Source of the DNA: Odontocerum albicorne
Taxonomy: Eukaryota > Arthropoda > Insecta > Trichoptera > Odontoceridae
DNA: 64,000 nucleotides
Assembly: GCA_949825065.1 (NCBI GenBank)
Contig: OX463844.1
Location: forward strand, 29,632,076-29,696,075
Direction of reading: 5' to 3'
Part shown: positions 47,440 through 59,699 of the stretch, piece by piece
How the letters are laid out: each line of letters starts with the position of its first letter
Numbering within the stretch: position 1 is the first letter of the stretch
Program-made: the position numbers and the translations under genes
Notes under the pieces: generated by a model
The model's database searches: none
What the model was told of the DNA's origin: nothing
The model's input: only the letters and a program-made list of their open reading frames with translations

Positions 47440-48820
47440 AAATTGATATTCTATTTTTGAAAAATGGTTTCAGTCTGATTTTCACTTTCAGTTCTCATTA
47501 ATATATTTCTAATAATACAGTAAAATTTAATATGAATGCAAGTACTCTGGTTAGTTACCGAATATTTAATAGGGATAGATTGACATTTTTTTCTGTATAG
47601 GTACTATATAATTAACACGCGGTCGATTGATAGAATTGGTGTTTCTTCTCTCTACATAAAATACTTGGATTAATTAATATACATTGAATTATTTACCTGT
47701 CAATGTATTAAGTTATTATTCAAATTGCACACAAATAGGTTAGTTTTTATGACCATAACATGTGTCCTTTTTGAGTAAAATAAAAATATGCAATCATCGT
47801 ATATTATAAATAGTTGATAAAAATATGTTTACTACTTACAAAAGAAAACCTTTATTTGCATTTAAAAATTAATTTCTTTATCTTTTATCAAATATTTTGA
47901 CTTAGGCTTTGTACAACTCCATTTAGATTGTATGACAATAGATTACCTGCTAATCTACTAATTATGTTACATTCATTTTTCTTCCTAACTTGAGGCTGCA
48001 TTCAGGTAAGTATTTTGTCATCTTTTTTCAAGTTCACCTCCTATACGAATGTGTCATAAAAACTCACTTTAACAACACGTTACGATATTTATGGAAGAGA
48101 GCTCGGTTACAGAAAATTGTCTTTGCGATAAAACATCAACTTTTATCGCAAGATACACTTATTCTTTTGTGATTTATTTGTTGGCAGATAATCTTTGTCT
48201 ATTGTTTGTTTCAAATATATTACTACTTTGCTTTTCTTCTGAGCTACACTGAGAAGGAAAGCGCTGGATAATTTGCCATAAAATGAAAATCGTAAATGAA
48301 AATGAGCGCGTTCAATGAGCTTAGCTATTCAGTGGAGGTAAAAATAAACCTTCGTGTTAACTTCAGGGCAAATCTCAAAATCTCAGCAAAGATTTTTTTT
48401 CAGGTAATCTATGGATATGAGATTTTTTTATGCAAATGTTCTATCAGAAGTATTATCCAACATTTAAGTTAATTTTTTTATCATTAATGTTAATCTTTGA
48501 ACGTGTTTAATATTAAAAAAAAATATAACTCTGCCTTTTTACTTAATTTTGAATTTCTATTTATCGAGTTGTTTTTCTCGAAGTTTGTTTTTAGTATGAA
48601 AGAAGTGTATAAATATGTTTTTACTGTAATAAATGCTAAGAAAATATTAATGAGTGGAATTATTGGAAATGTATTAGAAAGAAAATTGAAATAAACCTAC
48701 GATATCTATAATTTATTTTGCGTTTGAATGTAGTCCATATACCTTTTTTTTAATTCAAAAACTAAACCATGTGATTAATTGAAATAAGACTCGTATGTAC
48801 AGTTATGCCTCGATCGTATA
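47440..48820. other. AT-rich non-coding stretch
   Basis: No gene is supported. A small GC-balanced patch lies at 48240-48345. Confidence 0.5.
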
Positions 48821-48821
48821 A

Positions 48822-48971
48822 AAAATAATATTATGGTAGGTGACTCGGTCAACTTTAAGGTGCTACCAACCAAAATAATATTATGGTAGGTGACTCGGTC
48901 AACTTTAAGGTGCTACCAACCAAAATAATATTATGGTAGGTGACTCGGTCAACTTTAAGGTGCTACCAACC
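48822..48971. repeat. 50-bp minisatellite, three identical copies
   Basis: Units at 48822, 48872 and 48922 are identical. Each contains GGTAGGTGACTCGGTCAAC and ends GGTGCTACCAACC; GGTAG and CTACC within a unit can pair. Confidence 0.95.
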
Positions 48972-50385
48972 AAAATATATGCTATAAGGTATGTCAATGG
49001 AGAGAGTTACCCGTTTTATTTTGGTTTAGTGTTTTAATTTATAGTTAAATTCCAAATATAGTTAGTGCAAAATAAATTTGAATAGCTAAGAAGACAGTGA
49101 AATTTCGTGTATTATTATTAATATTTGATATATGTGTGTTTGCATGTTTTTTTATTATTTAAAATACAAATTAATTTCTGTGAGATGTGGTATCATCTTC
49201 CAAAATATTCAAATACTTTACAAATAGAAAAGATTTTGTTATGTGCATATTTACGAAAACTCGATGGTTTTTATTTTGGTAATGGTTTCGCTAAAGTTAT
49301 TCTAAAGGGAAGATAAAGTTTTAATTTAAATAAACGAGGCAGCTTCTAATTCAGCGCAAGGGGGAGTATCATAACGAGGGAAAAATAGCTCGCTGGGAAC
49401 TTAGATAAGCCCCCTTATTTCGAAATTCATCAATGCATTTTAATCATCATTGCTATAATACGGCCAGTGGGATATTCTAAAATGAGTTTGCAGAAATCAC
49501 TTAACAGTTTTGGTACAAAAAGATCTGACTAAATCCCAAAATTACGAAAATAAAGACAAATACAAAAACATGTTAAAGTACGAATTACTGGCTTTATTCG
49601 TTCATCTTCTGTGCCACAATTCACTCTGAATGTCAGCTTCCTCTAGAATTTGATATCATCGATCTTGTTCTATCGTGGGGTTTCGTATTCTCTATTTCGT
49701 ATTATGCAAGAAATAATTAAACCCAATTCAAATAAACAAATTGTCTGGAGGACACTTTCTTTGACTAAGAATCCAAAAGCGATCTCAGAATAATCAAGTC
49801 AAACACAAATACAGCATGTGAACTTAAGTCTAACACGGGGTCTCTACGGATGCTCTTAGCGCCTGGGGTCAAAATCCATCCAAAGGGGGGAGTGGGTGCT
49901 TTTGAGATGCTAAGTCGACGTGCCCTTTCCAAATTCACTCATTATCGCATGGAGCCTGGCCCGAGTTTAGGAAATCCCTTTGGCTCTCTTCCCTTGGATA
50001 GATTTTATCGTCACGGTCCTTTGTTGAGAGTCGTGAGCTTAGGATTTGACTAGTAAAGGACAAAGGAGGGGAAGGCATAGCGTAGAAATATATTTTCACA
50101 GCTACCAGTATGAGGTGCTTAGGACTATTTATATATTTACGCATTCTGATTGCCGCACCCAAAAGGTTAAATAGAAAAGTTAATATGGATTATAAATCAT
50201 ATTTGAATATATTACGTGTAGAAAACAACGATGTTTTTTATTTAAGAATTTATCTATTTTGAAAGCAGTATTAAAAATATAAATTCTCAATTTTTTTTTT
50301 AATCTTATTTATTTATTGAGCTTGTTTATTTTAAAATATCCAATCCATATATTTGTTAAAAAATAATAAGATGACAGTTCATATA
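48972..50385. other. Non-coding stretch with an unidentified GC-balanced module
   Basis: From about 49330 to 50160 the composition is less AT-rich than its surroundings, with GGGGGGAGTGGG- and CCCCCTTATTTCG-type phrases and a minus-strand AATAAAGCC signal near 49593. It could be an LTR or other transposable-element remnant, but no ends or protein motifs were identified. Confidence 0.35.
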
Positions 50386-50389
50386 GTAT

Positions 50390-50450
50390 TGCTAAGAGCC
50401 CGGACTCTCTCCAAGGGCATTATAAATCAGGAATCAAACCCACTGTTATT
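50390..50450 (-). repeat. SINE-like tRNA-derived scrap
   Basis: Minus-strand GTGGGTTTGATTCCTG is a box-B match. The rest of the head is lost. Confidence 0.4.
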
Positions 50451-50924
50451 TAAAAATATTACAAAAAATAAAATTAATTGAGATTTAAGACAGGAAACTC
50501 TCAGATGCAACCATTAGATTGAATACTTCCCCACATATACATGTATTCAATACATACATTGAGATTTGTACTTTTTGCGAAATATTTGAGAAAATACACC
50601 CTCGCTTTTGTATAAACAATTCTTAGACAGTAAAATGATACAAGTGATAATTTAACCTGTATCATTTTACTGTCTTGATATTTTTGCGCACAGAGGGGCA
50701 ATTAGTTAATTAAAAAATTCTAATATACTAAATAACATGTGGTTTTGAGTTGGATCCTTTTTAAATATATATGTTATATTTAGAAAAATTATATTTTGTT
50801 TAACAAAAAAATATTATGTTATTGTATTTAAATTCTCGTTTAATTCAGTACAATCTGATCGAATAATTGTCATGTGACACTCCCTTTCAACTAACCATAA
50901 ATACGTTTGATGTGTAACATATTG

Positions 50925-51020
50925 GAACACTTAAAAAAATTGGATACCAACGAGAATCGATCCCACAATCACCAACTTGGAAGACAGGCGTCTAAACATC
51001 TAAGTCACGGAGGTCAATCA
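50925..51020 (-). repeat. tRNA-derived SINE-like repeat
   Basis: The minus strand reads CCGTGACTTAGATGTTTAGAC, then GCCTGTCTTCCAA and GTGGGATCGATTCTCG. The order and spacing agree with the copies at 17.9 and 63.2 kb. Confidence 0.55.
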
Positions 51021-51149
51021 TTATTTCTAAAGAATTTCTAGAAATTCAGATGAAATAAATCTTTTGTTTGAGAAAGTAACTGTTTATCCAACTTAATTTG
51101 TTTTTAGAAATAATATTTAAAATTGTTATTGTGAATATTTAAAAATTGT

Positions 51150-51400
51150 ATGTATGGCAGAATGTGGGATTCACGGCAAATGTATTAAGTAAGTTGAAGA
51201 AGAGCACTTGAAGATGGTTTGACCATGTGGAATGAATGAATGAAGAAAGAAAGATTGAAAAAAACCATATAGTGCAAAAAAGAGTGGAAGATACGGTAGA
51301 CGAAGATCAAGAAAAGTATTATTGGATAGGTCTCGCCCTGTCATCTCTTCCTACCCTTAGAGGGAAAAGGCGTGATGTCGTGAATGTATTTCATATGTGA
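51150..51400 (+). pseudogene. LINE 3' fragment (RTE-like family)
   Basis: The plus strand reads RWFDHVE, a stop, MNEERK and a broken GR.RRR.K.YW-like run, followed by the tail phrase ATCTCTTCCTACCCTTAGAG, as in other copies. It is inactive. Confidence 0.6.
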
Positions 51401-53768
51401 ATTTGGAAACAATTACTGTAAAAGTCCATGAAAATATAAACTTATTTCAAGTGGAAATAGTTTTTGAGAGAAATACTCAAAAAGGATTTCACAAGAACTG
51501 AAATTGAATAAGCTAAATTTATTCTTTCTTACCATATAAAAATATAGGTCACCCGAAAATATTTCTTACACTTGCTTTCACTTCTAAATAAGTAAACGGG
51601 CGAATTCACCTTTTGTATCGAATCGGACGTTTTTCTGTGATAAAATATATACGTAGATTTTTTTTTTTAAATGAGTAAATTTAAATTTATTTTCTCATAA
51701 TTTGTTAGTTTTTTTCTAGGCAATAAATAAAAATATAATGCGATTTAAATATTTTTTTAATTTAATCCAACAGGTAGATTTCTAATGAAACACCTATTGC
51801 AGAAAGTGAAATGTTGCAAATTCTGGAAAATTCCAAAGGGCTTTCTTCGATCATGATCAGAAGAACCTGAAACTAACTTCCATTATTTATTTTTTATTGT
51901 TTATCCCCACAATTTATCCAAAGCTCTCATTTGTACCGCATTTATCTTCAGATACTAAATAACAATAACCACAATATGTGTAATTTTTTTTTCTGAGTGG
52001 TTGGAATAGAATGCCGTGGAGAAATAAACAAGCAGATTTTACTTTGGAAATGAAGTATCAAATAGCTTTATATTCAAGAATACAAAAAAAAGTTATACAC
52101 CTCATTGTTTTCATTCTAATCGAAAATATATTTCGAGCGGAAAGGGTAACGTTTAAGGTTCACTTTGGAAAGGAATGCGTGTGGGTAGGCCATTAAGGTT
52201 TCCATTTGCTTACATAAATGTCATTACTGACCTTTTGCACTCGCTAGCAACATTCTGGAGACACTACTGTTCTATAAAGTGCAACATTATTTCGCTTTTC
52301 CATTACAACTTTATTGGAATAAATACACTAAAACGTTTGTACTAAATGTTTCCAAGGCAATTTTATGTTTCTCGTTTGCCGTTGGAAAGCATAACGTATC
52401 TTTAGACTACAGTTTTCTTATTTTCTTTTAAATTCAGTTCCATAAATATATGTGGTTTTGAATAAGTTCTTCGACTCTTTAATGATATTTTTTTTTAATA
52501 ACCAGCAATAAACGCATATATGAAGCAATTAGTGAAAAGTTACCTAAGTAAAAAATGAAATATTATTTATATCAAATATTACGGCTTTAGCTTTGTATAA
52601 ATTCCTGTTCAAATATTTGACTATCAATAATATATTTTATCCCTTAATTAAATAGATCCCTATGAAACGTGTTTCTTTATTCTTTAATATTACATTTCCA
52701 TTATACAGTACAACCTAGTGGACATATTGCTAATTTCTCGAGGCTCTCCTTAGGTGGAACGATCCCAGTTTGTTACGAAAGTAATAGTTAGATCCAATGG
52801 TGTCATGTTTCATCAGAAGTATAGTATGTGTGATCTTTTGACTCAAAATATTTTTTTAAATGCGGATGATTTTTTCAATGAATTTTTTAAGTTAAATTAT
52901 AACAAACTGCTAAAATATAATAAAACATATACATTAAATCTTTGTTGACTTTTAATAGATATTTCTACTTTATATATAAAAAAAAACATAATTTATATTA
53001 TATTATATGTATGGTTTATCGTACACAACTAATAATATTTCTTTTTATCAAGTTATATTAAAAATATTGGATACCAAAATATTACTTAAGATTTTTACTA
53101 AACATAATTATTTTGAAAATATGTATTTTTTTAATGGTGATTCACAAAACAAAAATATTATTTCGTTCTTTTAATAATTTTTTTTTTGAATTTGCATTTT
53201 CCGATGCCGATTTTGTTAACTGAATAGGATCAAAAATAAAGTTTCACAAAATTTCAATCCATTCCTTAAGAAACGAGTGGTTTTCATCACTTAAAATAAT
53301 GTTAAGATTTAAGGACAAGAGCGAAGATCCAATCCTTTTGATTCCCCATTCTGTTTATGAAGAATTTCACCTTTGTATTAATACCTACTCACATTTACTC
53401 CGAATCCCGATTAGAGATTCCTTTTCCGACCAAAATTTTCAACAATGAGTCGCTTGAACGAATCAAGTGGAGCGTGTTCACTCTCTCTTTTTCACCAAAA
53501 ATTTAATGCTTCGAATAAGAAAGAGAAAGTTGAATCTAATCGGATTGTTCTTTAATATGAATGAGTGAGAGAGAACGCTTTGGATCTTATCGGATTGTTT
53601 GTTGGAAGTCCATTTCATAATCTGAGCTGATTATATTTTCTTTTCTTTTCACGGTACAAAAGACAAAGACAGAACAAGGATAGACCGTGTATATCTTAGT
53701 TTATTTATGGTTCGATTGTTTCCCTTTGTTTGTAACATGTTTTGATAATATATTCTATTTGTTCGCAG
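51400..53768. other. Probable intron or intergenic DNA upstream of the TMTC-like exon
   Basis: AT-rich and without recognisable exons. A third copy of the dispersed repeat (GATCCCAGTTTGTTACGA) lies at about 52735-52825. The last 300 bases before the exon are more GC-balanced, with GAGAGAGAACGC- and TCTAATCGGATTGTT-type phrases repeated at 53535 and 53585. Confidence 0.5.
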
Positions 53769-53883
53769 CGTTCGGCAACTTGGGAAGCGTACTAAGTGGA
53801 TTGGGCCGAATGAAGGAGGCCGAAGTAGCCTTCCTCGAAGCCCTACGTCACAGACCCAACATGGCGGACGTCCATTACAACTT
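53769..53883 (+). CDS. Internal exon of a TMTC-family TPR protein
   Basis: This 115-nt exon is bounded by TTTGTTCGCAG at the acceptor and GTGAGT at the donor. It starts with two bases of a split codon and ends with two, encoding (A)FGNLGSVLSGLGRMKEAEV, then AFLEALRHRPNMADVHYN and Leu at the split codon. This is one tetratricopeptide repeat plus the start of the next. The NLG..L...R..EAE.A...AL..R.NMAD..YNLG pattern closely fits TMTC1/TMTC2 proteins, which are ER membrane O-mannosyltransferases with C-terminal TPRs acting on cadherins. Phase and both splice sites agree. No other exon was found, so flanking introns are long. The 3' 39 bases and the donor are duplicated 471 bp downstream. Other TPR proteins are possible, but NMAD..YNLG is characteristic. 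Confidence 0.75.
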
Positions 53884-54786
53884 GTGAGTTGATTTCTTTT
53901 ATAATATATTTTTTTTCAAAACAAACCTTTTTATACGAAACAAATACCTAGTTATTCTCCGATAAGATACGGAGTTCTTTGAAGGTTTTTACTTCTTAAA
54001 TTACCTTATATTCTGAAAGTTTCTAAATAAAAACTGAGCTTGAATTGTAAAGTAAATCTTATGGAATCTGTGAATTGGATTTTTACGTACTTTAGGCTTT
54101 CTTACAAAATTCAAGGATCCTTGTTAAGAGTTCACTCTTTTGTAATTTTGATTTCAGATTAAAAATTATTTTCCAAAATATAATAAATTGAAAATTCTCC
54201 TTATATTTAAAAAAAACTTCTCCTTAGAAATGAAAAAGGCTTAAGTTACTTTTAAGGTTTTAAATCTTTTTAAATTGGGTTTGAATACAACCAAAAAAGA
54301 CACGTATTCTTATGGACGTCACAGACCCAACATGGCGGACGTCCATTACAACTTGTGAGTTGATTTCTTTTATAATATATTTTTTTTCAAAACAAACCTT
54401 TTTATACGAAACAAATACCTAGTTATTCTCCGATAAGATACGGAGTTCTTTGAAGGTTTTTACTTCTTAAATTACCGTATATTCTGAAAGTTTCTAAATA
54501 AAAACTGAGCTTGAATTGTAAAGTAAATCTTATGGAATCTGTGAATTGGATTTTTACGTACTTTAGGCTTTCTTACAAAATTCAAGGATCCTTGTTAAGA
54601 GTTCACTCTTTTGTAATTTTGATTTCAGATTAAAAATTATTTTCCAAAATATAATAAATTGAAAATTCTCCTTATATTTAAAAAAAACTTCTCCTTAGAA
54701 ATGAAAAAGGCTTAAGTTACTTTTAAGGTTTTAAATCTTTTTAAATTGGGTTTGAATACAACCAAAAAAGACACGTATTCTTATGG
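53845..54786. repeat. 471-bp tandem duplication covering exon end and donor
   Basis: Copies 53845-54315 and 54316-54786 both begin ACGTCACAGACCCAACATGG and end CACGTATTCTTATGG. By eye they differ at one position (ACCTTAT versus ACCGTAT). The unit contains the last 39 bases of the TMTC-like exon, its GTGAGT donor and intron sequence. Either a young tandem duplication or an assembly artefact would give this. Confidence 0.95.
54316..54354 (+). pseudogene. Duplicated exon fragment without its own acceptor
   Basis: A 39-base, 13-codon copy of the exon end (RHRPNMADVHYNL) is followed by an intact GTGAGT. No polypyrimidine tract plus AG lies just upstream. The nearest AG (54323-54324) is inside the copy, so it is probably silent or competes only as an orphan donor. 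Confidence 0.7.
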
Positions 54787-54959
54787 AGAATCTTTTGATC
54801 ATACAGAATAAATCAAATGTACAAACCTTCCATATTTTATGTTAAAAATGAATAGTATTTTATAGTCATAATGTATGTCGTAAGTCTTCCAACAAAATAA
54901 ATAAGAACATTTATAAATATAATTTGTTGCGTCGTATCTCAATTATTGTAATTCTAAAT

Positions 54960-55600
54960 ATTCTAGTTTGACAGATTTGCAAATACCTAGACTCCAGGCT
55001 TTATCTAATAAAGCTGTTTTGCTGATAGTCGTAAATATAATCATATTTGCGATCTTCTAAACAGTCTACATTGGTTCAAGTGTCACTAACGGACTTATGT
55101 TAAATATTGTCTCTTTGGATTCAAGTCATCTAATGGAATGCGATCTAATATTATGACAGGTTTTTTGTTGGTGCTGGCCATGTGGCATACATGTTAACAT
55201 AATAATCTGCCTCTGAGTGTTAAAGATATGTGTGACATGTGCAATTTTAAAAAGCACTTGAAAACACCATTTTTGGAAGGGTCTAATCAAAATGTATAAC
55301 TATGTGTGAATACTGAACACATTCACTACACCACATTTAAATCTGAATGTGACTATCACGTATTGGAAGATCTACGAAGATTTCTCTGTAGTTCGTCTTC
55401 CCTTGATAAGTTTTATTACGAAATATGTTTTTCTTGACATATACAGATGTGGGACAGTACCTTAATTAATGGATGTAGCAACTACTTTCCTATCCTCAAC
55501 TGCTATAAATTTAATATATATTTATTTTGTACATTTTTAATCTGTCAATAATTGTGCGCTTGAATCCCAAGTTAGAACGCGCTTGAAGAGACTCTGCTCT
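54960..55600 (+). pseudogene. LINE 3' end (CR1/Jockey-like)
   Basis: The plus strand reads RLQALSNKAVLLI (about 54990) and, after breaks, NNLPLSVKDMCDMCNFKKHL (about 55200-55260). This fits the LQ.LQNKA.R.I and YN.LP..V......FK..LK..L blocks at the C-terminus of CR1/Jockey-like LINE polymerases. From 55300 to 55600 follows a 3'-tail-like segment shared with 9345-9640. Multiple stops make it inactive. Confidence 0.6.
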
Positions 55601-56765
55601 TGAAATAGCACTATTAATTGTCCTTTTATTATAATTGTTATATAAGATCATTCTATATATTTGAATAAAAAGATCTAGTATAAGCTTATATTAAATTAAA
55701 AGGTTAAGTAATGACAATTATTATCACAATATCACAGATAAAATTATTTTTTAAGAGTTTTAAATTAAGCATGTGTGTATTGGTAATATTTAACATAATT
55801 TATGATAAAATAAAAAAATTAAAAATTAAATTATTAATATGAAAAATGGTTACTTATGCTTTCCTGTAAGTTATATATTAAATACTAAGCTGTTTAATGA
55901 TCTTAATCCTCAATCTATCCACCGAGATATGAAAGATATCGATATTAGATAATTCATTCAACAAGATGATTCCTTGTGCGAATGGTAACTTTGTTAAAAG
56001 TCCAGTTTATGAATCTGCCGCTTAAAAAATACAAAAATATTGTCTAGTACATGAAACAAAAGTTCGTTAGTCAATAAGGGGCTCGATACTTTTTCTGATG
56101 TAAATTTGTATGTATGCAAACAGGTGCGTAGAGTCTCCTTTTCATGACATATCTTGCCTTTTTGCTCATTTTATATGAATCGGTCTATCAAAAACCTTCA
56201 AAATAATTATTAATAGATACTCAAGTTAAAATAGATTTAAATTTTAAAACAAGGCATCCATTTTGGGAAGGGCTGATATGAAGGCCAACAACAAAAGGGA
56301 GGATAAAAGAAAGTAAAACCTACAAATAATAATGTTTTATAAAATTGGTTAAATGATTCGAGGCTTATGAATATGTATCCAAATGAGAATATTTTTTTAT
56401 ATATATTCACTGTGAATTAGAGAGAAGAGAAATTTTAACACATCGACTTGCAAACATAAAAGTCAAATCTTTTTTACAGTTGTGGAGGGAATGAGAAAAA
56501 CGTTTCATGTAAAAAAAAACATCTAACTCCCTTCACACGCGCCATGTTGACTTACTTTAAAAAGCGACTTAAAAAATATTATGTTTGACCCCCAAAATCA
56601 ATTTTACCTTTTAATCATTTCCAAATCCCTTTATTAAATAATATTATCTTACTTACATCAGGAATTACCGTTACATGAACCTATCATAGAATTTTAAATA
56701 AAAACTTTACTCAAGAATCCAAATACTTTAAAAATATTCTCACTGAGCACATTTCGAATCATACG
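55601..56765. other. AT-rich non-coding stretch, probably intronic
   Basis: No exon, RNA gene or repeat boundary is seen. Confidence 0.45.
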
Positions 56766-56769
56766 GAAT

Positions 56770-57425
56770 ATGTATCCTATTGTAATTTATTTTTATCAAA
56801 CACTGTTTATTCCACTTTTTTGTATCGGTATAATCCTACCGGTTTCAAGGCTTTCACATTATTTTCAGGGAGCACAAACAAGACTAAATTCTATTCGAAC
56901 TGGTACCGATATACACGCTTCAACGGTTGCGGACTGAGGGGTAAGGGAGGCATGGAAAGATTTCGGCCAAGAGCGGAGAGATTTTTGGGATATAACTGTT
57001 TACCAGATGTTCGGACCGATGTACTGACTTAGAAATTTCTAGGTAACCTAATTTTCTGATTTTTGTGCTCAAAACGTTTATATGAACCTCCCAGCGAAAA
57101 AACTGATCATCAAAAATTCCAAGATACTTTATACTATGTTATCAAACCTTTCCAAAGAAATACAACTACAGACAGCCAAGGGTGAACAAGTTTGCAGTGT
57201 TATGAATTTATCTGTATGTGCTTGAGTTCTTGTAGAGATGCTAAATGTTATTTATTTAGTTTTTTGGGAATTAAGAGTCAATCTGCCCTCGAAGAAACGT
57301 GTTGTCCGCAAAAGTAATATTCTTACCCCTGATAGAAACATTACAGAACTGATTGACATATATCAAGAACAATATGGGTCCCAGAACACTACCTTGGGGT
57401 ACTCCGAGTCTCACAAAAAGAGGCA
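56770..57425 (-). pseudogene. Minus-strand LINE RT remnant (CR1/Jockey-like)
   Basis: On the minus strand GVPQGSVLGPILFLIYVN (57405 downward) is the RT GVPQGS.LGP box. FADN near 57303-57311 stands where F/YADD is expected, with the second Asp changed to Asn. KYLGIFDDQFFRWEVHIN (57129 downward) is the following conserved block. Stops and a deletion lie between these. The 16.5-17.5 kb remnant is the same family and orientation. The region 56770-57040 probably holds the downstream part, with ACCGGTTTCAAGGC, but it is not readable as protein. Confidence 0.8.
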
Positions 57426-57479
57426 ACATATAAAAATTCCTTACAATTTAGCTACGCACGTATTCAAGCTTTCGTGTTA

Positions 57480-58125
57480 ACCTACTCATGTTCACATGTA
57501 CTATTTAACTATTATAATTTTTTTTCACCGATTGATTAAATGCCCTTTAAGAATATATATAATTTTGTGTTTTAAATAGATTTATTAATTTTCTCTACAG
57601 ATGTCTATAGAATAGTTACATAATACGATTTAAAACATTTTATATTCGAGCTAATGAATTTTAGCGATTGTTTCCCCGTTTGCATATCCATTCAGCTTCC
57701 TAACGAGTGCATTTCAATGCAAATCAACCCCCATATGGGTGCATTCAGCACATTTTCTAACTAAACTTGTAATTTTCATATGCAAAATTATTCCATAGCG
57801 TTTTATTAATCAGCTTTGGAGTATTCCATTGAGGCGTTAATAATTTCAAACACAGAACATAAAATCGATTACAGTTATGCAATTTGTGGTATTTAATAAT
57901 TTAGTTTTTACTAAAAACGTCTAATTTTAATTGATTCTCTGCAAAGTATTAGAAAATTTAACAACTGAATATCGTTAGATTTTTATCACGATTCTACAGA
58001 TTTTAACAAAAAAAAGAACAAAACAAAAGTTACGTGTTAAGCAACAGTGTAGTACTCCAAAAATATGTAAAATAAAGAACACATTAATATTGAAATACAA
58101 ATGTAAAACTGACAATACAAATGTA
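57480..58125. other. AT-rich stretch with a GC-balanced patch
   Basis: Non-coding. The patch 57660-57760 holds TGCATATCC, ATGCAAAT and a CCCCATATGGGTGCAT palindrome-like stretch, listed as a possible conserved element in the findings. Confidence 0.4.
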
Positions 58126-58129
58126 ATAT

Positions 58130-58345
58130 TAAATCTGAGTGAACGAGAAAGTAGAGTAAAACTGGCGAAAATATGGTTGGGTCAAGTGAATGACATTTTG
58201 ATAAAAGGAAATAGAGAAATCATAGGAGTTGTATGATAAAGCATTTGGTTGTAGAAGATGCCAAAGATGTGTGATATGAGAATAGAAAAATCTGGAACTT
58301 TGTGTGTTTTCTTACACCGAAAGATAAATTATCTGATGGTATGTA
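58130..58345 (+). pseudogene. LINE 3' fragment (RTE-like family)
   Basis: The plus strand reads RVKLAKIWLGQVNDILIKGN, then stops and MPKMCDMRIEKSGTL. This corresponds to the GRPRK.WLD.V..IL..G stretch and the C-terminal tail of the RTE-like family. It is inactive. Confidence 0.5.
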
Positions 58346-58349
58346 CATA

Positions 58350-59695
58350 TTATATTATGTATCATAGATACATAGAAGCATTTATTCATGATCGTCATTG
58401 TCCTGTCCTTTCGGATCGGGATTTCATTCCAGTTCGTGTAGATTACAATTAAGGTCAAGCACTTTTTACCATTTCCCAGTCCAATACACGCTTCTCTACA
58501 CACAACTGTCTCATGTGCTTCCTTCAATTTCTTTTAGACATACGATAGAAGTGAAGTCCATCTATATTCTCACTAAAATCCACATTTGTCTCCAATACAT
58601 GATCTCTTTTTCTTAAAAAAGACATTTATACAGTCCAAAAATATACTCAAACATTAAAAGTTCGTGTTTCAAACTTATATTTGATTGTGAAAAACAATAT
58701 AATATTACAGGTTATAGCAGCAAGTCAATTCATGCAATAAATAAATAAAGCTAAATAATTGTAATGCATACTGACATTTTTTTGTTGGTTAAATTTATTT
58801 ACACAACGAGAACAAACCACACAAATAAATAACACTAAAGTTTGTGAAAAATAAGTTTATGCAATGAGGAATGGTAAAATATTTAAACAAAAGACCTTTA
58901 TATTTTTTAACTTTTTTCAATATTTATTCAAAACATTCAAACAAGTTAAAATTTTACAATTTTTAATAAGAGTAAATAAGTATTTAGATCACAATTAGTT
59001 TATACAGCGCGCTTTTCACATTTCCAACAAAAAACACATTAAATACAACACTTAGCTAAAGTGTTCCTGTCCCCGCGGATAATCTTGATTACTTCCATGC
59101 CGTACGTTATCATTTTGTTGCGGTATCGTTCAATAAAAACGGGTCACAAAATACTGAGTGCGAATAATACAACCTCCAATAACACAACAAATAACATAGT
59201 ACATACTTATATTGATCTAAAAGTGTACGCAAAGTAGGGAAAATGGTCCATCCTCCAACATGTCTTGGTGAACTACATTAACTGGAATAAAGACGAACCA
59301 AGGGAAAGTCGAAACTTGCACCAAGAACCACATTACAATTAACATTAATGTGAACATTTTATTCAACAGCAAAGGAGACATGTATTATATATTAACACAC
59401 TCCTGCCCACTTCTAAAACAGCAACTCCAGCCAAACCCAGGCTTTTAGCTAGTATAAATAAATATTGTTTATACCAATTGACAATTATTTTTAAGACACC
59501 TTTCTACTATAAGGATTTCAGTATTCAGATTTTCTCGGATTTTCACGTATCTTAAAGCTCTATCTATTTACTTCTCCGCTATCCTTTGAGTATTTAAAAT
59601 CCCTACACTAATTATTTAATAAAATGAACTAAGCCAGTATTAAAGGAATATTATTCAGGCTTAACAACTCCGTTTTATTACATACATATGTTACA
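58350..59695. other. AT-rich non-coding stretch
   Basis: Short frames at 58312-58616 on both strands are unrecognised. No gene is supported. Confidence 0.5.
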
Positions 59696-59699
59696 TACT

